From contig MU394057.1 of NCBI GenBank assembly GCA_022578605.1, positions 434,001-498,000 of the forward strand: a stretch of 64,000 bases of DNA, given 5' to 3'. Under the pieces are notes generated by a model. It searched no databases and was not told the DNA's origin. It saw only the letters and a program-made list of their open reading frames with translations. A program made the position numbers and the translations under genes. This document shows, piece after piece, positions 23,118 through 32,293 of this stretch; the stretch's first letter is position 1, and each line of letters opens with the position of its first letter. Source of the stretch: Camillea tinctor (lineage: Eukaryota > Ascomycota > Sordariomycetes > Xylariales > Xylariaceae).

Positions 23118-23567
23118 ATGTCTAGTAGCCTTCTTTCGCATGTCACTGACAACGGTTCTCAGAGATTTTGCTTGAGACACCCCGAAACTAAATGTACCCT
23201 AGTCATTATAGGTGCTACAATCCAATCACAGCCAAATGATACGATATGGGTGATTCATAATACAGATCTATGTCGATGCGCAGTTAACAATACAGGCGGG
23301 GTTTCTCAACAGGCCCTTGAAGAACAACATGCTGTATTCCGTTCCAAGTACAGGGTCGTTTGCCACCCATCCAATCCCGAAGAACTTGCTCAAATCCCAG
23401 TTACGGATGGTGAAGTCGGCGTAATGGCCAGGGCACACGGAGTAGCGTACAATATTGCTTTCTACAAGCACATATTTGGCCTCCCTCTGCACGATGCCTT
23501 CGGTATTATAGACGTATCTGCCTGTATCTTCATAGAAGATGGAAAGGTGGGTTTCACTCTACATTGA
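23118..23567 (+). CDS. Hypothetical protein, 149 residues
   Basis: An uninterrupted frame from an ATG preceded by a TATA/CT promoter-like region. The protein starts MSSSLLSHVTDNGSQRFCLR and includes CRCAVNNTGG, EEQHAVFRSKYRVVCHP and VMARAHGVAYNIAFYKHIFG. Composition is balanced and non-repetitive, unlike chance frames nearby. There is no signal peptide or membrane segment and I do not recognise a family. A GTGGGT close to the end (after DGK, about 23547) could be an intron donor, in which case the last six residues change and the gene continues toward 23700. It may be real or a remnant. Confidence 0.45.
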   Translation: MSSSLLSHVTDNGSQRFCLRHPETKCTLVIIGATIQSQPNDTIWVIHNTDLCRCAVNNTGGVSQQALEEQHAVFRSKYRVVCHPSNPEELAQIPVTDGEVGVMARAHGVAYNIAFYKHIFGLPLHDAFGIIDVSACIFIEDGKVGFTLH

Positions 23568-23729
23568 TATGAGTAAGAAGTAGTTGTGATAGTTCTTATG
23601 ATACAAAAGGGAGATCGTATAAATTGATTAGATGCCATACTCGTCTACGAATTTTGATAGCTTAGATGTGAAATGAAAATCCATTTTCAATATGTAAGGT
23701 TGAATAATTGCCAAATCAGACTATTGTGC

Positions 23730-25139
23730 TCATATAATTTGAAGATTGACTTCGTCGACCGCTGTACTTAATCGGAACCTGGCTGGCCATGAGCTCCTGA
23801 GGCCAAACAGGGCTGTCATAACCACTCGAGAGAGAACCTTTGTGTCCGGGTTCAGAATTTGAAAGTCGTTTTCCATGAATTTCTTCCACACAGGCCACGT
23901 TCTGTCGGTGCCCAGCTCGGTCTTCTCGCTGCGCCAGACGATAAAAGGGGTCCAGAGAGGCGCAACCAGACTCACCCCTAAAGAGCACGAACGCTGTAGA
24001 ATATAGTGCGTAAGAAGCAGCAGTATTGCTGCGCCGATGCTGCCGTGGTATTGACTTGTTCCAGGAGTAACGAGTCTGTGCATGGATGAATCAACCTGGC
24101 GAAGGAAACCATAGTTGAAAGAATTTATCCCGACCACGCAGGTGCAGACAATCTGGTATGCCGTGTACGCAAGTAGATGCATGGCTGTTGCACGTATAAG
24201 GTGGAAGTACAGCATATACTTCGGATCGAATCGCCCTCCTCCGGTCATGGCCAACCACTCCGATTTCGCCATGTACAAGAATACCAGGAGCCATAGAAAG
24301 ACGGACATCCAGAGTTGAATGATGGCTGGAATACCATACTCCCAAAACAAAAGTTTAGAGTCAACCAGGACATCCGGATCGGGTGTCGGTAACATCAAAA
24401 TGGTGGGCAGGCTCGAAGTAATAGTAGCAACCGCGGGAGAGAGAACCCGTAGTATGGGGATGATGACCCAACTTATCACCAGCCGGAACAACCAAACGAT
24501 GACCTCGGAGGAACACGATAAGCTGTAATTAACGAACAGCAGAGCGATTTCCACCAAAGCCTGACGAACAGGCTCGCGTATATGCGTGGGGTCTCTGAAC
24601 CACAGGTAGCGTCCGTCGTTGTCTTGAGCCGGCTCCCCATCTGCGTTGACCTCTCCCCAGCCGAGCCGCAGAATCAGCCAGCGCAGAACCCTGTGCTCGC
24701 AGTGGTACATATAGTAGCTTCTCACAACATCTATGCTGCTGCCGATACACTCGTATGCGAGGGTGCTCACCACAGCCAGCATCAGGGTCAGGAACGCCCG
24801 GGAGAGCACACGCAAGGTATAGTGCAGGTATCCACTGCGGAGGAGCCACTGCACGTCTAGCTCCACGTGTAGTCCCAGAATAGCAACGAGAAGGAGACCG
24901 CAGTACCAGATCGAGTCGAGGTTGAATGGGAAGGGTGCGCGTTTGATTAGGTCGGTCCATAGGGAGTCGTCGTACTCACCAATATGGGCGTCCTGCACTA
25001 GTTCGTGGCGATGCACGATGAATCGGAAGAGCCAGTGCCATGCCTCGCCGTGGTCGATGGGATCCTCGACATTTCTTTCGTCGTTTTCGGGGACGGGCTG
25101 GTCAGGGCCTACTCCCCCTTCTTCTGGTTCAACATCCAT
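23730..25139 (-). CDS. Multi-pass membrane protein of unknown function
   Basis: One exon, 469 residues, from the Met that opens MDVEPEEGGVGPDQPVPEND. The frame is open to 25361, but that part looks non-coding, so the acidic start is preferred. After a 75-residue hydrophilic N-terminus there are about seven hydrophobic segments, including WYCGLLLVAILGLHV, LSRAFLTLMLAVVSTLAYE, ALVEIALLFVNYSLSC, LVISWVIIPILRVLSP, IIQLWMSVFLWLLVFLYM, LLAYTAYQIVCTCVVGI and AAILLLLTHYILQRS. Tryptophan is frequent in loops (EAWHWLFRF, RYLWFRDPTHIREP). I do not recognise the family. The GC and codon use are those of an active gene, in contrast to the AT-rich flanks. It is probably a fungus-specific integral membrane protein of secretory-pathway or plasma membranes. 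Confidence 0.72.
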   Translation of the reverse strand: MDVEPEEGGVGPDQPVPENDERNVEDPIDHGEAWHWLFRFIVHRHELVQDAHIGEYDDSLWTDLIKRAPFPFNLDSIWYCGLLLVAILGLHVELDVQWLLRSGYLHYTLRVLSRAFLTLMLAVVSTLAYECIGSSIDVVRSYYMYHCEHRVLRWLILRLGWGEVNADGEPAQDNDGRYLWFRDPTHIREPVRQALVEIALLFVNYSLSCSSEVIVWLFRLVISWVIIPILRVLSPAVATITSSLPTILMLPTPDPDVLVDSKLLFWEYGIPAIIQLWMSVFLWLLVFLYMAKSEWLAMTGGGRFDPKYMLYFHLIRATAMHLLAYTAYQIVCTCVVGINSFNYGFLRQVDSSMHRLVTPGTSQYHGSIGAAILLLLTHYILQRSCSLGVSLVAPLWTPFIVWRSEKTELGTDRTWPVWKKFMENDFQILNPDTKVLSRVVMTALFGLRSSWPARFRLSTAVDEVNLQII

Positions 25140-25814
25140 TGTGAAGCGCGTAAAGGTGAGGGGGGTCCGCAAAGGCACAATAACAGTTTCTGACGATTTC
25201 TTAGCAAAATCCACATTGACTAGGAGACGAGTTTTGTAAAAGCAAAATAGCATAACAATGGAAAGAAAACGTGTGACCGCATTTAGTAATTCCAAAGAAA
25301 TCCGCTTATTGTTTTGGGTGCGATAAAGGAGTTCATTGAAAAGGGTGCCACAAAGAATCAAATCAAGGTTCCGATAAAATAGAAAAGTCAGGAAAATAAG
25401 CAGCGAGCCTGTGACCTATATGCGCTAAGTTATCATTGATATATGAGTTATTCTCTTGAGGTATTTCGAAATTGTATCCAGAGGCTTATGAAGTGTACGT
25501 TCTGGTAGCCTGTAAGTTGAGAGATAATATGAGGGAACCTAGAAATATTTTGGACTTCCAATCCAGGGGCTCATCCCATCCAGAACAGCTTTCAAAAGCT
25601 GCACATAACTAAGTAATGATATATTAACTTATGATTATACGTTTCAAAACGAGAGTTTCTTTTTATATATGGTAATTTAGTTACCATTTTCCAGGAAACG
25701 CTATCTTCAAGACAAGTTCTGACCTAACCTTGCTTTCCACTTCATGCTTTCCCCCTTTTCTTTTAATATATGTATATATATGTTAGTATAACCATATTGT
25801 ATCTAGAAAGAAAA
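25140..25814. other. AT-rich intergenic region
   Basis: Upstream of the membrane-protein gene. Strongly AT-rich (25590-25800) with no recognised element; the change to GC-rich sequence at about 25815 is abrupt and marks the GH55 fragment. Confidence 0.45.
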
Positions 25815-26166
25815 CCATCACGGCCTCCGCTGGCGCACGGCGCAGGCCACTAGCCTACAGAACGTCGCGTTCCACATGTTGAGCGCGACGGGGACGCAGT
25901 ACCAAGGGCTATTTATCGAGTCCAGGTCGGGCGGGGTGCTGAGCGACCTCTCGTTCCGCGGGTGTTCGGGAACCAGCAGTTCGCCGCGCGCAACCTGAGC
26001 TTCGCAGACGCCGTCACAGCTCTGGGACTCGGGGTGGACATACCAAGGGGTTAGCGTGCGGAACTGCACCGTGCGCCTCGGCACGGCGACGCGCGACGAG
26101 GCCGTGTTCCTCAACGGGGACTCCGCCGACACCCGGATCGCGATTAACGTCTCGCACATATCCTAA
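25815..26166 (+). pseudogene. Broken fragment of a GH55 exo-beta-1,3-glucanase
   Basis: A GC-rich island in AT-rich DNA. It reads TAQATSLQNVAFHMLSATGT, QYQGLFIESRSGGVLSDLSF, then in a second frame NQQFAARNLSFADAVTAL, then in a third LWDSGWTYQGVSVRNCTVRL and ending NVSHIS with a stop at 26164-26166. This is the parallel beta-helix of glucan 1,3-beta-glucosidases (pectate-lyase-superfamily, GH55). At least two frameshifts in 350 bp and the absence of both ends show it is a fragment. The complementary frame of 113 codons is only a shadow. High GC argues that it was displaced or inactivated recently, or escaped RIP because it was single-copy. Confidence 0.72.
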
Positions 26167-26550
26167 CAACTCATGCCATTCTCACATAGAACCATAGCCC
26201 ATAACAGGTAAACCTAGGTTACTGTATACCCTCATTTAAATTCATAATCATGCACGAAGCTTGCTCGACCGCTACGGACCAAACCCAATCTATCATCACA
26301 CCCATCACCCATCTCCTGTCCGAGAGAGAAAAGACCAAGCATCGCTTTGCTATTTGCATAGGAAGAACGTAAATGAGCCCACCGCCTAAGGTACAATTAG
26401 CCATTAATACTACATACGCCGTTATCATGCACGCCATCGACGTAGTACTTGATGGCATGGGATCATCGCTTCAAAATATTCGTTATAACCTCTTCAACCG
26501 TGATTTTCTCTTGCGCAGGGATAATATTTTTTTAATCTTCCCTGAGCAAG
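26167..26550. other. Short intergenic region, 3' side of the Akr1 gene
   Basis: Mixed-composition DNA with no coding relic beyond short chance frames. It should contain the polyadenylation region of the minus-strand palmitoyltransferase gene. Confidence 0.4.
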
Positions 26551-29043
26551 CTATACCTCTTCACTAGCAACCGTCTCATACCCGCCTCTCCTGCGACCTA
26601 AGCCCATGTTCATAGCTGCGGGACTCTCATATATCTCGGTATAGTTGATACGCTGACCTCCAAGCATGGCATCACCTGTCTCTCGGCGGCCAAAAATAGG
26701 CGCCGGATCACACCAGAAATCGCGGCAGTTTTGGAGATATCCTTTGCTGTAGGGGTTCTTCTTCTTGCGCATCTTCTTTGCCGTTGCGGCTCCGCGGCCA
26801 GTTGCGGTCTCAATAAAGGTGTCGACGCCAAGGAGCCGGCCCCATTGCTGAAGGCATCCCCGGTGCTTGTGCGCATGGCCACCCCGTCCTGTCCCCAGTG
26901 GGTCAGCCGCCGCAGAAGGCGGCGCTGCCGCATCGGGATGATCAGGGTTGAGCGGGGCCCCAGTACTAGTGAATGCCGAGATCAGCGAGGATGCGGATCC
27001 ATCCTGGATGCCATACATGTTCTCGTAGGTGGTCATGGCACGGGCAACCTGCACGAATTGCACGAAGATAAGCATGCTGACCCAGGTGAGCTGCGCCGCG
27101 GCCCATATGCCAACCAATAGGGTATATGGGTCGGAATTGAGGACCCGGCAAAGTGATTCGGACAAGACAAGACATTCGGTCGATGCAGTCTGCGGTAATT
27201 CGGAAAAGTAGTAGTATAGCAGCCAGTCAAACGAGGAGACGCCAAAGATTAGGTTGATCAGATATAGGAAAAAATGGCGATGGTTATTCACGCCCACACA
27301 GTTGTTTACCCAGGGACAATGGCTAATGCTAATTAGTGGAGTTCGGGTTGATAAAAGCTTCATACCTAAGCCAAAGGGGAGACTTACTGGTCATGTTTAG
27401 CAACACAGCGCTGGCATCGCCGGCAGTGCTTGCTCCTCAGGGGCGTACGGATCATGCAAGTGACGCAAAAATTGGACTCATCGAATTTCCACAGGCTCAA
27501 TAGCTCATCGATGACAGCCTTCTGCTCGGCGATGCCGTTGAGCTTAGGAACAAATCCAGGATCGAAAACCATGCACACTGCGTAGAAGTAGGCCGTAAGC
27601 CCGTACCAAGTCACAAATAGGAGATTGAGTAAAGGGTGAGTCGGATAGGTTGCTGGATGCCCGTTAGCCAGTCTCCTGAGTAGTGTGGGATTCGCCTAGG
27701 TTGGGAATATATTTATTTACCTGGTAAGACCACTAGAAGCCATTGGACTCCAACCAAAAACAATGACGCTGCAAAGATACCCGCTAGCCACGGCTACACA
27801 CCTCCTGTCAGCACTGGATAATGACATGTCAATATGACATCTTAAGACACACGTACCGTCTTGTGCAGATGTCTCATATCAGGCGGCGCATACTCGAGAA
27901 TCTGATTAGTAATCCACTGGAAGCCAAAGCCGACCAGGAGAGCTAGGAAGACAGATATGAAGATGGGGAAGTGGGAGAGGATGGTTAGCTCGATCCACAG
28001 GAGGACGGTTGGCAGCAGGAAGAGGAACTTGTTCATAAACCCCCTCTTGTCCTTGAGGAAGAAGGACGAGCCTGGCCACCACGGAACGGCGGCATGGCCA
28101 TCCTCGTCATATCCACACTCGCGCAAAGCCCGATGCCAGGGGCCAGTAGTGTTCAGATCCTTGGCCGTGATGGCGGGGGTCTTGCCGGTGTCCGTCTTGG
28201 CAAATCTATCGGCGCCGTATTCTATGAGCTTGAGGATACACTGGGGCGAGCCCTTGACAAGTGCCCAATGCAAAGCCGTGAAGCCCTGCTCGTCCGTCGC
28301 GTGCACGCTGGCACCCCATCGCAGGAACAGGTCGACGCATTGCGGAAAGCCTTTGTAGGCAGCCCACATAAGACTGGTGTGGCCGTAAGCATCGGCCACG
28401 TCGACGGGAATGCCCTGGTGCAATAATAGCACGACCAATAGCGCATTGCCACTGAAGGTCGATATGTGTAGGGTGTTGTAACCTTGGGCATCGGTGATAA
28501 GAGGGTCGGCGCCGTGCTGGAGAAGCAGGTTTACGGTATAGTAATTGGATCGTTGCGCAGCCCATTGGAGGGGGGTTGCGATGGATTCGCCTCCTTTCTT
28601 GTTGATATCGGCGCCCTTCTCGATGAGGAACTTGCACATGCTGTACTGGTTGTTGATGGCGGACCACTAGAACAGAACAGAGCAGCTGAGTTAGCACCAT
28701 ACTATGGCTACGGGCCCGTTCGGGTTCGGGGGTACAGAGGAGACACAGGAACAGACAGATATGGAGAGAGAAGTAGAACACATACGTGTAGAGGGGTGAT
28801 GCCCTCGCTGTCGGTGTAGGTCGCATCGAAATCCGAAGACTCGAAGAGCTTCTCCATGGCGGGTATATCCCCCAGTCTGGCTATCTGCATGATGTCGGGT
28901 TCGGCGGGAGAAGCATCGTTCCCGGGAAGATTGCCCATCTCCATGTCTTGCGAGTTCAGCTTGGGAGTAGCAGCATTTCCCTTGGAAGAGGGCTGTATGG
29001 GAGCACCGTTGGAGGTGCCATTGGGCAATGCGCTTTGCGACAT
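26551..29043 (-). CDS. AKR1: Akr1-type ankyrin-repeat DHHC palmitoyltransferase
   Basis: Five exons: 29043-28786, 28666-27857, 27793-27721, 27652-27388 and 27322-26551. All introns are GT-AG with consistent phases, giving 725 residues. The N-terminal 60 residues are disordered. About five or six ankyrin repeats follow (for example [80 protein letters not shown]). Next come four to six membrane segments around a cysteine-rich domain ([19 protein letters not shown]). The catalytic DHHC is at residues 468-471 in [13 protein letters not shown], and its codons are split by the last intron. The enzyme S-acylates membrane-associated proteins such as casein kinases and endocytosis factors, in Golgi or early endosomes. 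The C-terminal tail carries [20 protein letters not shown], as in other fungal Akr1 proteins. Domain order and length match the family. Confidence 0.95.
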
Positions 29044-29121
29044 TGGGTTTTGATATTTGATTAATGGAGTTCGGTTTCGGATTTTCGAAAATATGTGTGT
29101 CTGTGTCTCAAGAGGTAAAAG

Positions 29122-29166
29122 GGATAGGAACAGGAACAGGAACAGGAATAGGAATAGGAATAGGAT
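29122..29166. repeat. Hexanucleotide microsatellite (GGAACA/GGAATA)
   Basis: About seven tandem units: GGATA, then three GGAACA, then three GGAATA ending GGATT. It lies 80-125 bp upstream of the AKR1 start codon, within its likely 5' leader (TGTTCC/TATTCC on the transcript strand). Confidence 0.8.
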
Positions 29167-30111
29167 TATCAAGCAATCGATTTCACGGGCGGTAACCAAA
29201 TTGACATGTCGAGTTCAACCCTCTCTCTCTGTTTCTGTTTCTGTCTGCTTGTCTCTTCGAGTCTTCTCTTCTTTCTTGTACTAGTATCGAGAGCACTTGA
29301 TAAATATGAACGGTATATTGAATAGGGAAGAAGTAATCGCTATCGTCGGTACAAAACGAAAGAAGAAAAAAAGAATCGAAATTGTACACGAGTCGTAGGT
29401 AAAAGCGATACGACAAGTACAAGAAATTTATTTAGTAAAAGAAAGACGAAAAAAAGAAAAGAAAAGGAGATTCGGGTTACTTGGAAAAAAAGAGATGAAC
29501 AAAATGCGACGTTCTAGAAGTTTTTTGAAGGTGGGAAAAGAAAAGAAAAAAAGACCTGGCAAGAAAATGTAGGAAATGTAGGTAATGTAGGTAAGCATGC
29601 AAGATTTTGGAGTAAAAATGCAGTTACAGAAGCAAGAAGCAGATGATTAGAGTAAAGGAAGAAACGAGGCACCGTCAGCCAAGCCCAGCACGGGCAGGGC
29701 GAAAAGGTGCGTTTAGGTTTGCATGGGCTGCGTAGGTTGCATAATGAGGTAGGGGTTGTTACGCATGGTAGTACCTAAGGTGAACTTCGTATGCTCTATG
29801 GCTAAAGGGCTAAGCCACTTTCAATTCTGTACTACTAAAGATTTCGAAGCTGCCAAGTTGAAGTAAGTTTAAGTTCAGGTCTACCAGGGTCCGTCCACCG
29901 CCTACCTTATCCCCCTACCTAGTACTTAACACCTACCTACACAACACTATACATGTAGGACTGCTTACGGTTATATACTCACCTACAGGTCACATTCCTT
30001 ATAATGCAAGCCAGGTAATGTAGGTAATCTAGCTGCCTAAGTTGTTTCTTAGGGAATTAAAATACAATTAAGATAGTCATAACACAGCCCGCAGCCACAT
30101 ATTTAAGCATA

Positions 30112-30165
30112 CCTACCTAGGTAGGTATTAGTAGGTTATATACATAGGTACGTACATACCTACGC
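30112..30165. repeat. Palindromic TACCTA/TAGGTA motif cluster
   Basis: Contains CATACCTACCTAGGTAGGTA followed by TAGGTACGTACATACCTACG, which are self-complementary. Related motifs recur between housekeeping genes of this window (31889, 34140, 35697, 43747, 47885, 51437, 52857, 55495, 57430). Function is unknown; it may be a binding site or simply a favoured intergenic repeat of this genome. Confidence 0.5.
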
Positions 30166-30507
30166 TGCTACGCTACTACTTGACATGAAAAAGACCCTTT
30201 TTTTTCTTAATAGGTGATTAAGGTAGCCTTGGCATTACAGATCTAGAAGATCTAATCTGATTGGTGAATTTAAACCAAAAAAGAAAAAGGATGACCCTGG
30301 CAAAGCCTAGCACCGACTCGGAACCTTTATCGGATGATAACACCGGATAACACAATTTCCATCTCCATTTTCTGTAAAAGTTCTCCATATTATTTCTACT
30401 AAGGCCACTTTGATAAGGCCATGTTGAGCTAGAATAGAACGAGAATAGGAATAAGAACGACTTATTCTATTTACATCTGGTCAACAAACTTACCGACTTG
30501 ATTATAT

Positions 30508-30549
30508 TCTCCTTTTTTCTTCTTCTCTTCTCTTTTCTTTTCTCTTCTA
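30508..30549 (+). promoter_or_regulatory. CT-rich core-promoter tract of the SRP receptor beta gene
   Basis: An almost pure pyrimidine run (TCTCCTTTTTTCTTCTTCTC and on) 128 bp before the ATG. Such tracts mark transcription starts of constitutive fungal genes; here it is followed by a CAAC-rich leader. Inferred from position and composition only. Confidence 0.45.
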
Positions 30550-30676
30550 CTTAAATAGCTGTCTTACATCAACCCAACCCAACAAACGTAATAAAACCTC
30601 CCATCCTCATCTCTCGCTCAACCAAACCCAACTTCTCACGAAACAAGAGCAGAGCCGGGACAGACAAACACACAAG

Positions 30677-31582
30677 ATGGACAGGATAGACACCACCGCC
30701 ATCATGGACGAACTCAAAAGAATAGTCGAATACATCATGACGCCCTCGACCCCGGTCTTCGTAGTCGGCTTCCTCATCGTGCTCTTCGTGCCGCTCCTCA
30801 TCCACTTCCTCATCACGCACACGACGCCCTACACCACCCTCAGCAGCATCATCCTCGCGGGGCCGTCCGGCAGCGGCAAGACCTCGCTGCTCACGCTCCT
30901 CGAGCGCGGCGACGCCTCCGCGCCGACGCACACCTCGCAAGCCGCCCACGCCATCGAGCTCACCGTGTCCACCGACGGCGGCGCGCCCACCTTCCGCGAG
31001 GCCGCGCGCGACGACGCCCCGGGCAAGCACCGCAAGTTCCTGCTGGTGGACACGCCGGGGCACGGGAAGCTGCGGGGGGCGGCGCTGGGGCGTCTGAGCC
31101 GCGGGGAGGAGAGCAAGGCGAAGCGCGGGCAGGGGCTCAAGGGGGTGGTCTTCGTCGTGGACGCGGCGGCGCTGGCCGAGGACGCGCGCGACGCGGCGGC
31201 GTACCTGTACGATGTTCTGCTGGCGCTGCAGCGGCGGGCGGGCGCGGGCAAGAGCGCGCGGCGGCCCGACGCGGTGCCCGTGCTGATCGCGGCGAACAAG
31301 AACGATCTGTTCACGGCGCTGCCGGCCGCGCTGGTGAAGAGCGCCTTGGAGGCGGAGCTGGGCCGCATCCGGCAGTCGCGCAGCAAGGGCCTGCTGGACT
31401 CGGGCGTGGGCATCGACGACATTGGGAGCGAGGAGCAGGACGGCTGGGTGGGCGAGTACGGGTCCGAGAAGTTCTCGTTCGCGCAGATGCGCGAGTTCGA
31501 TATCGATGTGCAGGTTCTTGGCGGCAGCGTGCTGGGGGGTAAGGTCGATAAGTGGTGGGATTGGATCGCTGAGCTGATCTAG
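30677..31582 (+). CDS. SRP102: Signal recognition particle receptor subunit beta
   Basis: A single GC-rich exon of 301 residues. One membrane anchor (about 27-47, FVVGFLIVLFVPLLIHFLI) precedes a small Ras/Arf-like GTPase domain. G1 is GPSGSGKTS (62-70), G3 is DTPGHGK (125-131) and G4 is NKND (207-210). This order (N-terminal TM, then GTPase) and the C-terminal amphipathic end (VDKWWDWIAELI) define SRPRB/Srp102. The protein anchors SRP receptor alpha in the ER membrane and, in its GTP form, regulates transfer of the ribosome-nascent chain to the translocon. There are Ala-rich insertions relative to yeast (LAEDARDAAAYLYDVLLAL). A long antisense frame overlaps it but is a GC artefact. Confidence 0.93.
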   Translation: MDRIDTTAIMDELKRIVEYIMTPSTPVFVVGFLIVLFVPLLIHFLITHTTPYTTLSSIILAGPSGSGKTSLLTLLERGDASAPTHTSQAAHAIELTVSTDGGAPTFREAARDDAPGKHRKFLLVDTPGHGKLRGAALGRLSRGEESKAKRGQGLKGVVFVVDAAALAEDARDAAAYLYDVLLALQRRAGAGKSARRPDAVPVLIAANKNDLFTALPAALVKSALEAELGRIRQSRSKGLLDSGVGIDDIGSEEQDGWVGEYGSEKFSFAQMREFDIDVQVLGGSVLGGKVDKWWDWIAELI

Positions 31583-32293
31583 GCTCACTGGGAGTTTAAG
31601 GGACAAAATGACGGAATCGGGTTTCGGGCAAGGCAAAAACCTAGGAGGAGAGGAAACGGGGGGAGGGGGAGTAAAGGGTGGCCAGTTAGTTGCATACGTG
31701 TTTATATATATCTATACTTTACATTGTCGTAATCAACCATAATACCATTAATGAGTATCTGATGCCTATTGTCTTACTGAACCCTCTATAAAATGACCAC
31801 TGAATATGTATACTATGACGTAGGTAAACAATCGATCAACTTGCATATCATAGTGCCCTGATTATTTGTGAATCCGAACATCGGTATACCTAGTAGGTAG
31901 GTAAAACCTATGAGATGGGTCGTGGAACAAGGGGACTCATTCATGGGATAATCTTTGAAATATTATTATTTCTACAATTTATCTATCTCCCCCAAATCGA
32001 TCCCACCACCCCTCTATAAGCCGTAGAAGACGTTGAGTCTGTCGTAAATGCATGCCCCGTGCCAAGTTCCAGTCTAGTAGGTTACCCAAGATACGCGAGT
32101 TGATCCTTTCTAGTTAGAAGTGCTGTTCCAACCATATCTATATAGTACTTGGGACCTACTCTTCCACTCACCATCCCGACCGACCCAAACGCCTTGCATC
32201 ATAAGAAAAAATATACATATCTGAGCAATAAAAAAACAATCATTAGGATAAAGCCTGGAGGAGTATCCCCTAGTTCAGCCGCAATCGCAAGAT
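31583..32293. other. Convergent intergenic region
   Basis: Between the 3' ends of the SRP receptor beta and cystathionine beta-synthase genes. Holds AT-rich terminator-like DNA (ATGTATACTATGACGTAGG near 31806) and a CCTAGTAGGTAGG motif near 31889. No gene seen. Confidence 0.5.

Larger units (their letters stand above)
29044..30676. other. Divergent promoter region of AKR1 and the SRP receptor beta gene
   Basis: Contains the AKR1 leader with a hexanucleotide repeat (29122-29166), purine-rich DNA (29400-29560), a cluster of palindromic CCTAGGTAGGTA-like motifs (about 29920-30180) and a CT-rich tract just before the SRP receptor gene. No additional gene is evident. Confidence 0.5.

Noticed and set aside
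24529..24960. 143-codon frame inside the membrane-protein gene
   Set aside because: A shadow of the 469-residue coding frame on the same strand.
30100..30180. Possible telomere-like or CRISPR-like repeat (TAGGTA units)
   Set aside because: Units are irregular palindromes without spacers of constant size; telomere repeats would be TTAGGG.
30569..31636. 355-codon antisense reading frame opposite the SRP receptor beta gene
   Set aside because: It arises from the high third-position GC of the sense gene; composition is Arg/Ala-rich and there is no family resemblance.
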